DNA of 64,000 nt, taken from an uncultured Lachnospiraceae bacterium. Lineage in GTDB: Bacteria; Bacillota; Clostridia; Lachnospirales; Lachnospiraceae. A program made the translations under genes and the position numbers. This document shows positions 25,024 through 35,241 of this stretch, in pieces. The notes below the pieces were generated by a model. That model was given only the letters and a program-made list of their open reading frames with translations, was not told the origin of the DNA and searched no databases. Within the stretch, counting starts at the first letter, position 1; each line of letters begins with the position of its first letter. The stretch is from contig CALWSF010000001.1 of the NCBI GenBank assembly GCA_944384125.1, positions 88,734 through 152,733 of the forward strand, read 5' to 3'.

Positions 25024-26217
25024 ATGGAAAGAGTATGGAAAAGTCTGCCGTTCAGGCTGATTCTGGGGGTTGTTATCGGCATAGGAGCCGGGCTTGTAGC
25101 CAATCGGGGCTTCATGCATGTGATTGTAACACTGAATTATATATGCGGCCAGCTGATATCCTTCTGTGTTCCGCTTATCATTATAGGGTTTATTGCCCCT
25201 TCTATTACAAAACTTGGGAAAAATGCATCCCGGATGCTTGGGATTGCTCTGGTGTTAGCGTATGTATCTTCTATCGGAGCAGCGTTTTTTTCTATGTCTG
25301 CCGGCTATCTTCTGATTCCCGGAATGTCTGTTTCGCCTGCGACGGAAGGTTTGAGAGAACTTCCGGATGTTGTGTTTCAGCTTAAGATTCCTCCCATTAT
25401 GGAGGTTATGAGCGCACTGGTATTTTCTGTGCTTCTGGGACTTTCCGCCACATGGACAAAGGCGGATACGTTTATCCGTCTTTTAGATGAATTTCAGAAG
25501 ATTGTTCTGGAGGTTGTAAAAAAGGTTGTAATACCGCTTCTTCCGTTCTATATTGCATTTACGTTCTGTTCACTGGCGTATGAAGGCTCCATTACAAAAC
25601 AGTTCCCGGTTTTTGTGAAGGTTATCATCATTGTAATGGTGGGGCATTATATCTGGATGGCTCTTCTGTACGGTCTTGCCGGGCTTTATTCCGGACGGGA
25701 TCCCAGAAAGGTTATCAGGCACTACGGTCCTGCCTATATTACGGCCGTGGGTACAATGTCTTCTGCAGCCACACTGGCGGTGGCTTTGGGCTGTGCGAGA
25801 AAAGCCGAGCCCACACTCCGGGATGATATGGTTGATTTCGGAATTCCCCTGTTTGCCAATGTGCATCTTTGCGGTTCTGTGCTGACAGAAGTGTTTTTTG
25901 TAATGACTGTGTCAAAAGTGCTTTACGGAACACTTCCCCCGCTGCCCACAATGATTCTTTTCTGTGTTCTTCTGGGAGTGTTTGCAGTGGGAGCGCCGGG
26001 AGTTCCGGGAGGGACGGTTATGGCATCTCTCGGTCTTATTACGGGAGTTCTTGGATTCGGAGATACAGGTACGGCACTTATGCTGACGATTTTTGCGCTG
26101 CAGGACAGTTTCGGAACAGCCTGCAATGTGACGGGAGACGGAGCACTGACACTGATGCTGACCGGCTATGTGGAGAAGCATCATATTGAAAGACAGTCAC
26201 TGCAGATTGACCTGTAA
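25024..26217 (+). CDS. Dicarboxylate/amino acid:cation symporter (DAACS)
   Basis: This membrane transporter of about 397 residues has eight or more hydrophobic segments and the SLC1/DAACS patterns [38 protein letters not shown] and DGALTLM. It would import an acidic or neutral amino acid or a dicarboxylate with sodium or protons; substrate cannot be told. Of two start codons, 25024 has AGAGG at the right distance while 25018 is too close. Confidence 0.9.
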   Translation: MERVWKSLPFRLILGVVIGIGAGLVANRGFMHVIVTLNYICGQLISFCVPLIIIGFIAPSITKLGKNASRMLGIALVLAYVSSIGAAFFSMSAGYLLIPGMSVSPATEGLRELPDVVFQLKIPPIMEVMSALVFSVLLGLSATWTKADTFIRLLDEFQKIVLEVVKKVVIPLLPFYIAFTFCSLAYEGSITKQFPVFVKVIIIVMVGHYIWMALLYGLAGLYSGRDPRKVIRHYGPAYITAVGTMSSAATLAVALGCARKAEPTLRDDMVDFGIPLFANVHLCGSVLTEVFFVMTVSKVLYGTLPPLPTMILFCVLLGVFAVGAPGVPGGTVMASLGLITGVLGFGDTGTALMLTIFALQDSFGTACNVTGDGALTLMLTGYVEKHHIERQSLQIDL

Positions 26218-26260
26218 AGGTCAGAAAATACGGGATGACAGAGAGAGGAATTATACGAAG

Positions 26261-27031
26261 ATGAAAAAATTGATTTCCTGGAATGTAAATGGCCTTCGCG
26301 CCTGTGTTGGAAAAGGTTTTCTGGATGTTTTCAGACAGCTGGATGCTGATATATTCTGTATTCAGGAGAGCAAAATGCAGGCGGGACAGCTGGAGCTTAA
26401 GCTGGACGGCTATTACCAGTACTGGAGTTATGCAGAAAAAAAGGGGTATTCAGGCACTGCGCTTTTTACGAAGGAGGAGCCTCTTTCTGTCGCTTATGGT
26501 CTTGGCATAGAGCAGCATGATCACGAGGGCAGAGTTATTACGGCAGAGTTCCCTGATTATTATGTGGTAACATGTTATACACCTAATTCTCAGGAGGGAC
26601 TCGCCAGACTTTCCTACAGGATGGAGTGGGAAGATGATTTCAGAAAATTCCTGAAAAAGCTGGAAGAAAAAAAACCGGTAATTTTCTGCGGCGATTTGAA
26701 TGTGGCCCATCAGGAGATTGATCTGAAAAATCCTAAAACGAACAGAAAAAATGCCGGTTTTACAGATGAGGAGAGGGAGAAATTCACACAGCTTCTGAAT
26801 GCGGGGTTTATCGATACGTACCGCTATTTTTATCCTGACAGGGAAGGCATATATTCCTGGTGGTCGTATCGTTTTAAAGCCCGGGAGAAAAATGCAGGAT
26901 GGAGGATTGATTATTTCTGTGTTTCCAAATGTCTCGCTGATCGGCTGAAATCGGTCGAGATCCACACGGAAATTATGGGATCTGATCACTGTCCGGTGGA
27001 ACTTGAGATAAAGGAACGTGATGAAGCATGA
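26261..27031 (+). CDS. exoA: Exodeoxyribonuclease III
   Basis: The 256-residue protein is an AP endonuclease of the ExoIII family, which cuts DNA at abasic sites in base-excision repair. It has [11 protein letters not shown] at the start, the catalytic QESK glutamate, [17 protein letters not shown], and the ending [10 protein letters not shown] with Asp-His. ATG 26261 lies behind AGAGAGG. It is coupled to the next gene by a four-base overlap (ATGA at 27028-27031). Confidence 0.94.
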   Translation: MKKLISWNVNGLRACVGKGFLDVFRQLDADIFCIQESKMQAGQLELKLDGYYQYWSYAEKKGYSGTALFTKEEPLSVAYGLGIEQHDHEGRVITAEFPDYYVVTCYTPNSQEGLARLSYRMEWEDDFRKFLKKLEEKKPVIFCGDLNVAHQEIDLKNPKTNRKNAGFTDEEREKFTQLLNAGFIDTYRYFYPDREGIYSWWSYRFKAREKNAGWRIDYFCVSKCLADRLKSVEIHTEIMGSDHCPVELEIKERDEA

Positions 27032-28857
27032 ATTTAGTGACCGCAGAGCATCTGAAAAAAACATACACGGAGCGTCAGCTTTTTAATGACGTATCTTTTT
27101 CTGTTAATGAAGGGGAAAAAATAGGGCTGATTGGAATTAACGGAACAGGAAAATCAACTCTTTTAAAAATAATAGCCGGTCTGGAAGAGCCGGATGAGGG
27201 AAGTGTGGTAAAGGCCAGAAATCTCTACATCCGTTATCTTCCGCAAAATCCTGTATTTGAGCCGGGGCAGACGGTTCTTGAATGTGTGCTGAGAGAAAAT
27301 ATGCAGCATGAGCATTCCTGGGATCTGGAGGGGGATGCAAAAAGCATTCTGAATCGCCTGGGAATTACAGATTATCAGGCGAAGGTTGATACGCTGTCAG
27401 GTGGACAGAAAAAAAGAGTGGCTCTGGCCGGAGTCCTGCTGTCTTCGGCAGATCTTCTGATTCTGGATGAACCGACCAATCATCTGGACAGCGATATGGC
27501 TGACTGGCTGGAAAATTATCTGAAGAAATTTCGCGGTGCCCTTCTGATGATCACGCACGATCGGTATTTTCTGGACAGTGTTTCGAACCGGATTGTGGAG
27601 CTGGACAAGGGGGAACTGTACAGTTATCAGACAAATTATGCAGGATTTCTGGAGCTGAAAGCGGAGCGGCAGGCTATGGAGCAGGCAACAGAGCGCAAAC
27701 GTCAGTCCATTCTCCGTACGGAGCTTGCCTGGATCCGGCGCGGAGCCCGGGCGCGCAGCACCAAGCAGAAAGGCCGGATTAAGCGTTTTGAGGAATTGAG
27801 CGCGGCGGAAGGCCCTGTGGCTGATGAGGCAGTTGAGATGAGCTCTGTCTCCAGCCGTCTGGGGCGTACTACAATAGAGATATCTCATCTGAGAAAAGGG
27901 TATGGAAATCAGATTCTGATCGCTGATTTTTCGTATATTTTTCTTAAAAATGACAGAATCGGAATTGTGGGGCCCAACGGATGCGGAAAGTCAACACTCA
28001 TGAAAATGATAGCGGGGTGGGTTCAGCCGGACTCCGGGAGCCGTACAATAGGCCAGACGGTAAAAATGGGATATTTTTCTCAGGAAAATGAGGATATGGA
28101 CGAAAGTCTCCGCGTGATAGATTATATAAAGGAGATAGCGGAATATGTACGCACGCCGGAGGGGCTTGTATCGGCATCTCAGATGCTGGAGCGTTTTCTT
28201 TTCCCTTCTCATGTGCAGTATACAGTAATCAGCAAGCTTTCAGGAGGCGAGCGGCGCCGGCTTTACCTGCTCAGAATTCTTATGAGTGCGCCTAACGTCC
28301 TTCTTCTCGACGAGCCGACAAATGATCTGGATATTGAAACGCTTACCATTCTCGAAGATTATCTGGATCGGTTTGACGGGATTGTGATTGCTGTTTCTCA
28401 TGATCGGTATTTTCTGGACAGAGTGGCGCGGCGGATATTTGCTTTTGAGGGGAATGGAGCGCTTCGTCAGTACGAGGGCGGTTATACGGATTATCAGGCG
28501 GCCAGACAGGAAGAACAAAGTGAGAGCGAGGGAGAACTGACCGGCGCCGGAAATGACCGAAAGTTACCGGCATCATCCGGTACAGAGCGCCGGAAAGACG
28601 ACGGACGCCGCCGTGAGAAAAAATTAAAGTTTTCTTATGTGGAGCAGCGGGAGTGGGAAACCATAGAAGCGGAGATTGAAAAACTGGAAGAGGAACTGGC
28701 AGAGCTTGAAAGACAGACGGAGGCATGTGCCAGTGATTACAGTGCGCTCAGTGAACTCATGAAAGAGAAGGAGGAGAAAGAGGCGCAGCTGGAGCAACGT
28801 ATGGAACGCTGGATGTATTTAAATGATCTGGCGGAGCGGATAGAGGCACAGAAATAG
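27028..28857 (+). CDS. ABC-F ATPase, Uup type
   Basis: The 609-residue protein has two ATPase domains, each with Walker A ([18 protein letters not shown]), LSGGQK/LSGGER and [17 protein letters not shown] charged linker follows domain 1 and a C-terminal coiled coil covers about residues 540-605 ([15 protein letters not shown]), as in Uup. It would act at the ribosome or in DNA-repair-linked processes (Uup limits transposon excision in E. coli). Its start overlaps exoA, suggesting co-expression with a repair enzyme. Confidence 0.9.
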   Translation: MNLVTAEHLKKTYTERQLFNDVSFSVNEGEKIGLIGINGTGKSTLLKIIAGLEEPDEGSVVKARNLYIRYLPQNPVFEPGQTVLECVLRENMQHEHSWDLEGDAKSILNRLGITDYQAKVDTLSGGQKKRVALAGVLLSSADLLILDEPTNHLDSDMADWLENYLKKFRGALLMITHDRYFLDSVSNRIVELDKGELYSYQTNYAGFLELKAERQAMEQATERKRQSILRTELAWIRRGARARSTKQKGRIKRFEELSAAEGPVADEAVEMSSVSSRLGRTTIEISHLRKGYGNQILIADFSYIFLKNDRIGIVGPNGCGKSTLMKMIAGWVQPDSGSRTIGQTVKMGYFSQENEDMDESLRVIDYIKEIAEYVRTPEGLVSASQMLERFLFPSHVQYTVISKLSGGERRRLYLLRILMSAPNVLLLDEPTNDLDIETLTILEDYLDRFDGIVIAVSHDRYFLDRVARRIFAFEGNGALRQYEGGYTDYQAARQEEQSESEGELTGAGNDRKLPASSGTERRKDDGRRREKKLKFSYVEQREWETIEAEIEKLEEELAELERQTEACASDYSALSELMKEKEEKEAQLEQRMERWMYLNDLAERIEAQK

Positions 28858-28885
28858 GAGTCGGTGCCGGATTGGAGAGGGACGA

Positions 28886-30787
28886 GTGAAAGCAGATAAA
28901 CTGGTCAGAAGGACAGCAGAATACAGAAGTTATATTCCGGGTGTCACAAAGATTCAAGGCGGAGTCCACATCTGTGTAAAGAGCTCGGGAGAGGAGCTCA
29001 GTCTGGTTATTTGTGAGGAGGGAAAGCGGGGCAGGAAGCAAATTCCATTTTCTCCGGATGATCGGATCGGCGATATATGGACGATGGAACTTATGGGCGA
29101 AGATTTTTCGGGTCTCATATACTGTCTGGAAGAGGACGGCAAAGAGGTGCCGGATCCCTGCGGGAAGGAGTTTGCCGGACGGGAGCGCTGGGGAGATTCC
29201 AGGCAGGCCAAAAAGACAGCATATACACGCCTGGTTTGTGAGGACTATGACTGGGAAGGCGATCGTCCTCTTAAGCATTCCTATAATGAGACGATTCTCT
29301 ATCGTCTCCATGTAAGGGGATTTACAAAACATCCCTCATCCCGGACTGAAAACAGGGGAACATTTCAGGCGATAACTGAAAAGATACCATACCTGAAGAA
29401 TCTGGGTGTTACAGCTGTGGAACTCATGCCGCCCAATGAATTTACAGAGGTTCTCATGGAAAATGGAGCGGATGGCAATCCGTATGCTACGGGCGAGCCT
29501 ACAGGAAAGATAAATTACTGGGGATATGGGGAAAGCTGGCTTTTTGCGCCGAAGAGCGCATATGCTTCGGGAGCAGAAAAACATGCGGTGCGGGAGTTCA
29601 GGGATCTCGTAAAAGAACTTCACAGAAACGGAATTGAAATTGTGATAGAGCTGTATTTCACAGGAAAAGAGGGGACAGCTCTCATTCAGGAGGCCGTGAG
29701 AAGCTGGGTATATGACTTTCATGTGGATGGGATTCATCTGACAGGCGCTGTACCGGCGGATATTCTGGCGGATGATCCTCTGCTGGCTGACACAAAGCTG
29801 TTTGCACTGTCCTGGAATGGCAGAGAATGCGGGGAAAAGGTGCACGGCAGAAGGCATCTGGCGGAGTATAATGACGGGTTTATGATTGATATGAGGAGAG
29901 TCCTCAAAGGCGATGAAGATCAGATAAGCGGTCTGATTTTCAGAAACCGGCGCAATCCGGCCGGCTTTGGTGTGATTAATTACATGGCCAACACAAACAG
30001 CCTGACGATGATGGACATGGTGTCCTATGAGAGAAAGCACAACGAGGCAAATGGCGAGGGGAACCGGGACGGAAGCGATTATAATTATACGTGGAACTGT
30101 GGGGCTGAGGGCCCGTCACGCAAGAAAAAAATTCTGCAGATGAGGCGAAAACAGCTGAGAAATGCGTTTGTACTGCTTTTTCTGAGTCAGGGGACGCCTC
30201 TGATTCAGGCGGGGGATGAGTTTGGGGATTCCGCCGGCGGAAATAATAATGCATACTGCCAGGATAATTCTGTTTCGTGGCTGAACTGGGATCTTCTGGA
30301 GTCCAACCGGGATATTTTTGAATTCGTAAAATATATGATCGAATTTCGCAAAAAGCATTCCGTGTTTCACATGGATGTAGAGCCTAAGAACATTGACTAT
30401 CTGGCGTGCGGGCATCCGGATGTTTCCTATCACGGAGTAAAAGCGTGGTGTCCGGAGTTTGAAAATTTCCGCCGTCAGCTGGGAATCATGTACTGCGGCG
30501 AATATGGACGCAGAGAGGGGAATGCTCCGGATGATTATTTCTTTGTGGCATACAATATGCACTGGGAACCGCATGAATTTGCACTTCCCAAGCTTCCCAA
30601 GGAACAGTACTGGCACATCTGTCTGAATACAGATGACGATGAAATAAATGGAATATATGGCGATGGAATGCAGCCGCGTCCGGAAAATCAGAAACAGTTT
30701 CTGGTGCCTTCCAGGAGTATTGTGGTTTTTCGGGGACTTGAGGACAAAAAGGAGGCGGCTGTCTCAGGGAAAGGATTGGAAGAATGA
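28886..30787 (+). CDS. GH13 glycogen-debranching-like protein, catalytic residues lost
   Basis: The 633-residue protein aligns by eye with GlgX/TreX-type isoamylases: YNETILYRLHVRGFTKHPSS, GVTAVELMPPNEF, WGYGE, KHNEANGEGNRDG and a GlgX-like C-terminal part (FLSQGTPLIQAGDEFG). The GH13 catalytic motifs are changed: the conserved Asp/Asn-His of region I reads IELYFTG, the nucleophile motif reads VDGIHLTGA, the acid/base motif reads FALSWNG, and region IV's His-Asp reads ANTNS. All three acids and the histidine are gone, so it is probably a pseudoenzyme, perhaps a glycan-binding or regulatory protein. The GTG start at 28886 has GAGAGGGACGA. The last bases overlap the subtilase start. Confidence 0.8.
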   Translation: MKADKLVRRTAEYRSYIPGVTKIQGGVHICVKSSGEELSLVICEEGKRGRKQIPFSPDDRIGDIWTMELMGEDFSGLIYCLEEDGKEVPDPCGKEFAGRERWGDSRQAKKTAYTRLVCEDYDWEGDRPLKHSYNETILYRLHVRGFTKHPSSRTENRGTFQAITEKIPYLKNLGVTAVELMPPNEFTEVLMENGADGNPYATGEPTGKINYWGYGESWLFAPKSAYASGAEKHAVREFRDLVKELHRNGIEIVIELYFTGKEGTALIQEAVRSWVYDFHVDGIHLTGAVPADILADDPLLADTKLFALSWNGRECGEKVHGRRHLAEYNDGFMIDMRRVLKGDEDQISGLIFRNRRNPAGFGVINYMANTNSLTMMDMVSYERKHNEANGEGNRDGSDYNYTWNCGAEGPSRKKKILQMRRKQLRNAFVLLFLSQGTPLIQAGDEFGDSAGGNNNAYCQDNSVSWLNWDLLESNRDIFEFVKYMIEFRKKHSVFHMDVEPKNIDYLACGHPDVSYHGVKAWCPEFENFRRQLGIMYCGEYGRREGNAPDDYFFVAYNMHWEPHEFALPKLPKEQYWHICLNTDDDEINGIYGDGMQPRPENQKQFLVPSRSIVVFRGLEDKKEAAVSGKGLEE

Positions 30788-32016
30788 CAGCAATTCCGGG
30801 ATACAGATTATTGACATTGGGTCTGACGGCTGTTTTGACGGCGGGATTTTTATTTGCACCTTTACAGGGGAAGAAGGAAGAAACTCCGGTAGAGGCGTTT
30901 TCGGCAGGACCGGGTTTTGAGGCAATGCATTATTCGGATTCTTATGCAGTTTACCAGTGGGCACTTTGCAATACAGGCATTCTCAAGCTGGTGCCCAATG
31001 CAAAAAACCTTCCGGATAATACAGATACGGATGGCAGCAGCGCAGGACCTGCATGGGAGAGCGGTGCCGCGCTTACATCGGTGTCGGGGATTGATCTGAA
31101 TATTGAAGCTGCCTGGAAGAAATATGATGCAAGGCCGGAAAAACGTCAGGTGGTTGTGGCGCTGATAGATACGGGGGTGGATTACACCCATCCGGAACTG
31201 GCAGATGCAGTCTGGATTAATTCTGATGAAATTGCCGGGGACGGGATTGATAATGACGGAAACGGCTATGTGGACGATGTATACGGCTGGAATTTCTATG
31301 ATAATAATAACCATGTGTTCACAGGCAGTGACGACAGGCATGGAACTCATTCGGCGGGGACTATAGCAGCAGCCCGGGACGGGATAGGAACAGTCGGAAT
31401 ATGTGACAGTGATTATGTAAAAATCATGGTTATAAAGACGCTGGGAACGTCTGCCGGCGTGGGGACGGCTTCTGATGTGATTAAAGCTATTGAGTACGCC
31501 CAGGCGAACGGTGCAGTCATCTGTAATCTCAGTTTCGGAACTGCGAAATACAGTGAGGAGCTGTATCAGACTATGAAAAATTCCGGAATGCTTTTTATCG
31601 TGGCAGCCGGCAATGGAGACGAATCCGGCAGGGGATATGACATTGACGGCGAACCGGTATATCCGGCCAGCTTTGATTTGGACAATATTATTTCGGTTGC
31701 AAATCTGCAGTTTGACGGCAATCTGGATAAAGCATCAAATTTCGGGGTCAAAAGTGTCGATCTGGCTGCTCCGGGAAATTACATACTGAGCACTACTTCC
31801 GGCGGAGGGTATGGATATATGAGCGGCACATCGATGGCAGCGCCCATGGTAACGGGAGCTGCGGCAATGCTGTATTCCTATGATACATCTCTTTCGGTTA
31901 CTGATATAAAAGGCCGGCTTTTAAATTCTGTGCACCGTTTAAGCTCCCTTCAGGGAAAGACGGCAACAGGAGGAATGCTGGATATATCTGCAGCCTTTGC
32001 TCTGTCAGAAAATTAG
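30784..32016 (+). CDS. Subtilisin-like serine protease (S8)
   Basis: The 410-residue protein has a hydrophobic N-terminal segment (LLTLGLTAVLTAGFLF) that is a signal or anchor, and a subtilase domain with Asp (LIDTGVDYTHPEL), His (DDRHGTHSAG), Asn (VAAGNGDE) and Ser (SGTSMAAP), so the triad is intact. An N-terminal stretch of about 100 residues with YQWALCNTG precedes the catalytic core. It would be an exported protease. It starts within the last codons of the GH13-like gene (ATGA overlap at 30784-30787), which is unusual coupling. Confidence 0.88.
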   Translation: MTAIPGYRLLTLGLTAVLTAGFLFAPLQGKKEETPVEAFSAGPGFEAMHYSDSYAVYQWALCNTGILKLVPNAKNLPDNTDTDGSSAGPAWESGAALTSVSGIDLNIEAAWKKYDARPEKRQVVVALIDTGVDYTHPELADAVWINSDEIAGDGIDNDGNGYVDDVYGWNFYDNNNHVFTGSDDRHGTHSAGTIAAARDGIGTVGICDSDYVKIMVIKTLGTSAGVGTASDVIKAIEYAQANGAVICNLSFGTAKYSEELYQTMKNSGMLFIVAAGNGDESGRGYDIDGEPVYPASFDLDNIISVANLQFDGNLDKASNFGVKSVDLAAPGNYILSTTSGGGYGYMSGTSMAAPMVTGAAAMLYSYDTSLSVTDIKGRLLNSVHRLSSLQGKTATGGMLDISAAFALSEN

Positions 32017-32060
32017 CGTTTCAGGTTTGAGAGGCGAAATATGAAAAACAAAAAATTATC

Positions 32061-32089
32061 TTGAATCAGCCGGAATTATGTGCTAGTAT
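32061..32089 (+). promoter_or_regulatory. Promoter upstream of the FMN riboswitch
   Basis: TTGAAT (32061-32066) and TAGTAT (32084-32089) are 17 bases apart; transcription would start just before the riboswitch. Confidence 0.5.
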
Positions 32090-32120
32090 AAATGTGACAA
32101 GTAAATAACAAAACATATAA

Positions 32121-32233
32121 ATTCTTCGGGGCAGGGTGCGATTCCCTACCGGCGGTACAGTCCGCGAACCGCTTTGGCGGCCGATTCGGTGCAATTCCGA
32201 AACCGACAGTATAGTCTGGATGAGAGAAGAGGT
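32121..32233 (+). promoter_or_regulatory. FMN (RFN) riboswitch
   Basis: The element has the conserved RFN segments in order: ATTCTTCGGGGCAGGGTG, ATTCCCTACCGGCGGT, a GAACCGC/GCGG variable helix, GATTCGGTG, CCGAAACCGACAGT, and ATAGTCTGGATGAGAGAAGA, closing stem 1. FMN binding would switch expression of the downstream riboflavin transporter, with a terminator 58 bases after it. This is one of the clearest RNA features here. Confidence 0.95.
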
Positions 32234-32291
32234 TGGAGTCAGCATAGTATTTCCGTTGTATCGGAAAGTGCAAAGTCCGGCAGAAATTCTT

Positions 32292-32319
32292 CCCAGGTCC
32301 CTGAGACCTGGGTTTTTTT
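32292..32319 (+). terminator. Riboswitch-controlled terminator
   Basis: CCCAGGTC (32292-32299) pairs with GACCTGGG (32305-32312), followed by seven Ts. It is the probable expression platform of the FMN riboswitch. Confidence 0.88.
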
Positions 32320-32448
32320 GAGATAAATGTGGATTTTGCTGCGAGATAAAGAGTTTCCGGATTGCGAAAGAGCGCGGTAAATAAGGAAGCTTTTGAGATG
32401 GACGGACTCCCCTTCGGAGAATTTGAAAATCGGAAGGAGTATGGGAGT

Positions 32449-33090
32449 ATGAATACGAGAAATGGAAGAACAACAGGTGCGGGTGCGTCGGGATGGAGCA
32501 TACAGAAGCTGATTTACACAGGCATGCTGGCGGCGGTTGCCGGCGTTCTGATGTCGCTGGAGTTTTCCGTTCCCATGATGCCGCCTTTTTATAAGGTGGA
32601 TTTCAGCGATGTGCCGTCGGTTGTCGCGGTTTTTCTTATGGGACCGGTTGCAGGAGCCTGTGTGGAAGTTATCAAAATTCTGATCAAACTGTTTACAGTG
32701 GGAACCAACTCCATGTATGTGGGAGAGCTGGCCAATCTGATTGGAGTGATTTTGTATGTCGGACCCCTTTGGTATTTCTATAAGAAACTGGGCGGTACAA
32801 GACGTGCGGCAGTAGAAGCGCTTCTTATCAGTATTGTGATTCGGACCGGGTTTGCCTGCTTTACAAACGCATTCATTACCCTGCCGCTTTATGCAAAGGC
32901 AATGAGTCTCCCGCTGGATGAGGTTATCCGAATGGTGGCAGCAGTTAATCCTGCAATTAAGGATCTCAATGGTTTTATTATTCTGGCAACCATTCCGTTT
33001 AACGTATTGAAAATCGGCCTTAATTATGTGGTGGGACACCTGCTCTACAACCGTCTGCTGGCAGCCCGTGTGGTTCCCAAGACAGTATAG
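32449..33090 (+). CDS. ribU: Riboflavin transporter, ECF S-component
   Basis: The 213-residue membrane protein resembles RibU: PMMPPFYKVDFSDVP, FLMGPVAGACVEVIKILIK, GTNSMYVGELANLIG, then several membrane spans. It delivers riboflavin with the shared ECF ATPase module, which is not in the window. The position right after an FMN riboswitch fixes the substrate. The frame is open back to 32362, but ATG 32449 with AAGGAG about 10 bases upstream and MNTRNGR fits better. Confidence 0.93.
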   Translation: MNTRNGRTTGAGASGWSIQKLIYTGMLAAVAGVLMSLEFSVPMMPPFYKVDFSDVPSVVAVFLMGPVAGACVEVIKILIKLFTVGTNSMYVGELANLIGVILYVGPLWYFYKKLGGTRRAAVEALLISIVIRTGFACFTNAFITLPLYAKAMSLPLDEVIRMVAAVNPAIKDLNGFIILATIPFNVLKIGLNYVVGHLLYNRLLAARVVPKTV

Positions 33091-33192
33091 CAGTTAAATA
33101 AGACAGGACTATTCTGCGGGGCGCTGCAAGGGAGCAGCGCCCTGCGGCTGTTCAGGTGTTATATGACAGAGGAAAGGAAGGCAGATACAGAA

Positions 33193-33987
33193 ATGATACG
33201 AAATTACCGCGATTTAACACGGCAGGAAATGGAACAGGTAGACAGGGAGAACACAATTGTTCTGATCCCTCTGGGGGCTCTGGAGCAGCATGGAAATCAG
33301 GCGCCCCTGGGAACAGATGATATTATTGCAGAAGCTATGGTAAAGGAGATAGAAAAGGCGCTGGAGGCCGAGGGAGAAAAGGATTTTCCCATGCTGGTAT
33401 TTCCTGTCATGCCCATTGGTCTCAGTACCGAGCACAGAAATTTCTGCGGTTCTGTCACACTGCGTCCGGACACGTACTACCATATGCTCTATGATATAAG
33501 TGTCAGTCTGGCGCATCACGGCTTTAAGAAACTGGCATTTCTGGTGTGTCATGGGGGGAATGCTCCCATTGTACAGATTTTGAGCAGAGAGCTGAGAAGT
33601 GAGCTGGGGATTTCGCCGTTTATTCTCACATCGGGCGCTTTCAGCCATCCTGATGTGACGGCCACTATTTCTCCGGGAAATATATGGGATTTTCATGGGG
33701 GAGAGATGGAGACTTCCATGGTTATGGCTGTGGATGAGAGCCTGGTTAAGCTGGAGCTGTCAGAAGCAGGGATTCCAACAGCTTTTGAACATAACAGGGC
33801 TTTGAAGCCTTATGGAAATGTTTCAATCGGATGGATATCGGAAGACTGGAAAACGAAGGATGGAAAACCCATCGGAATCGGCGGCGATCCGTCAGGAGCA
33901 ACCGCAGAGAAAGGAAAAATCATTCTTGAAACGAGTGCGAAGGTTCTGATTCCGGGACTGAAAGAGATTAGGGAATGGAAAGACTGA
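33193..33987 (+). CDS. Creatininase-family amidohydrolase
   Basis: The protein has creatininase family motifs with metal ligands: LGALEQHG, LGTDD, STEHRNFCGS, CHGGN and DFHGGEMETS. Members act on creatinine, on riboflavin intermediates (ArfB of archaea) or as mycofactocin-type peptidases, so the neighbouring ribU gives a weak hint only. It has 264 residues from ATG 33193; ATG 33163 gives 10 more, and its RBS is no better. A GC-rich hairpin GGGGCGCTGC/GCAGCGCCC at 33119-33142 precedes it. Confidence 0.85.
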   Translation: MIRNYRDLTRQEMEQVDRENTIVLIPLGALEQHGNQAPLGTDDIIAEAMVKEIEKALEAEGEKDFPMLVFPVMPIGLSTEHRNFCGSVTLRPDTYYHMLYDISVSLAHHGFKKLAFLVCHGGNAPIVQILSRELRSELGISPFILTSGAFSHPDVTATISPGNIWDFHGGEMETSMVMAVDESLVKLELSEAGIPTAFEHNRALKPYGNVSIGWISEDWKTKDGKPIGIGGDPSGATAEKGKIILETSAKVLIPGLKEIREWKD

Positions 33988-33997
33988 CAGAATAATA

Positions 33998-34052
33998 AAA
34001 CCCCTGTTCGGAAATCTGCAAATGCAGGATGACCGCGCAGGGGCTTTCTTTT
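33998..34052. terminator. Terminator between the creatininase-type gene and the methyltransferase gene
   Basis: CCCCTG (34001-34006) and CAGGGG (34038-34043), with A-rich and T-rich flanks (AATAAAA and CTTTCTTTT), form a stem for a convergent pair. Confidence 0.5.
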
Positions 34053-34107
34053 ATGAACGGGTGCGGCTGTCCGGTATCTCCGACAGTGACGGGGAAGGCG
34101 GTAAAAG

Positions 34108-34968
34108 TTAGACCTCCCATCGCCCGGAGGCGCCGCAGGGGAGACAGAGTTCGCTTCCTGACACCGGAAGGCCAAGTTCATCGGAGACAACAGTGCCGCC
34201 AAACCGGGGCTTCAGAGCAGTTGATATCATATAAGTCAGCACAGAGGGCGCAAGACCGGTTGTATAGGAGTTTACCAGGAAAAAAAGCGGCTTGTCTGAC
34301 AGAAGTTTTGAACACAGGGTAATAAAAGGAAAAATAGATTCTTCTATTTTCCATATTTCTCCTTTGGGTCCGCGTCCGTAGGAGGGAGGATCCATAATAA
34401 TACCATCATAAAAATTTCCTCTGCGGATTTCGCGCTCTGCAAATTTGACACAGTCGTCAACGATCCAGCGGACAGGGGCGGTTTCAAGACCGGAGGAACG
34501 GGCGTTTTCTCTGGCCCAGCTTACCATTCCCTTTGAAGCGTCCACATGGGTTACGCTGGCTCCGGCACTTGCGGCGGCCAGCGTCGCACCGCCGGTGTAG
34601 GCAAACAGATTCAGAACTCGTACCGGCCGGCCGGCGGAACGGATTTTGTCAGAAAACCAGTCCCAGTTAGCTGCCTGTTCGGGGAAAAGACCGGTATGTT
34701 TAAAACTGAATGGCTTCAGATTAAAGGTCAGGTTGCGATAATGAATGGACCACTGTTCAGGCAGGCTGAAAAATTCCCATTCTCCGCCGCCCCGGGTGCT
34801 CCTGTGATAGTGGCCGTTTTTTTTCTTCCATCCGGGGTTGTTTTTCGGTGTGTTCCAGATAACCTGCGGATCGGGACGGACAAGCAGGTATTTCCCCCAT
34901 CTCTCTAATTTTTCGCCTTCGGAACAGTCAAGCACTTCATAATCTTTCCATTGATCCGCAATCCACAT
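34108..34968 (-). CDS. SAM-dependent methyltransferase, RlmI/RsmI-like class
   Basis: The 286-residue protein has a Rossmann-type methyltransferase domain: NLFAYTGGATLA (SAM loop), VTHVDASKGMVSWARENA, and DPPSYGRG, the DPPxY motif of rRNA cytosine-C5 and related methyltransferases such as RlmI. It lacks the N-terminal PUA domain of RlmI, so the target is uncertain; rRNA is likely. On the reverse strand GAGAAAGGA lies before the ATG at 34968. Confidence 0.85.
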   Translation of the reverse strand: MWIADQWKDYEVLDCSEGEKLERWGKYLLVRPDPQVIWNTPKNNPGWKKKNGHYHRSTRGGGEWEFFSLPEQWSIHYRNLTFNLKPFSFKHTGLFPEQAANWDWFSDKIRSAGRPVRVLNLFAYTGGATLAAASAGASVTHVDASKGMVSWARENARSSGLETAPVRWIVDDCVKFAEREIRRGNFYDGIIMDPPSYGRGPKGEIWKIEESIFPFITLCSKLLSDKPLFFLVNSYTTGLAPSVLTYMISTALKPRFGGTVVSDELGLPVSGSELCLPCGASGRWEV

Positions 34969-35172
34969 AAATACTGATATCCTTTCTCAACCTATTAAAA
35001 TGCAGTGCGCCGATTTCCGGCGCATATCTTGCCTGCTGTCCCGGTTTTACACTGAAAACAGCTGGGCAACCCTATTATATATGGTAGAAAGTGGTGTGTC
35101 AAACGAAAAGGATGTTTTTACAGCAGGGTTCGGGGTAATGTAAATTGTAAATAAATTGAAAGATTCTCCTTC

Positions 35173-35201
35173 TTGAATATTCATATTTTGCCTGATAGAA
35201 T
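35173..35201 (+). promoter_or_regulatory. Promoter of the cell-wall-binding gene
   Basis: TTGAAT (35173-35178) and TAGAAT (35196-35201) are 17 bases apart, 40 bases before the ATG. Confidence 0.55.
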
Positions 35202-35241
35202 ATAAAGTAGTGTATTTTCTGCAAATGGGAGGAAGAACTGT

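Noticed and set aside
33119-33142. Terminator between ribU and the creatininase-type gene
   Set aside because: A GC-rich stem is present but no T run follows; readthrough from ribU is possible.
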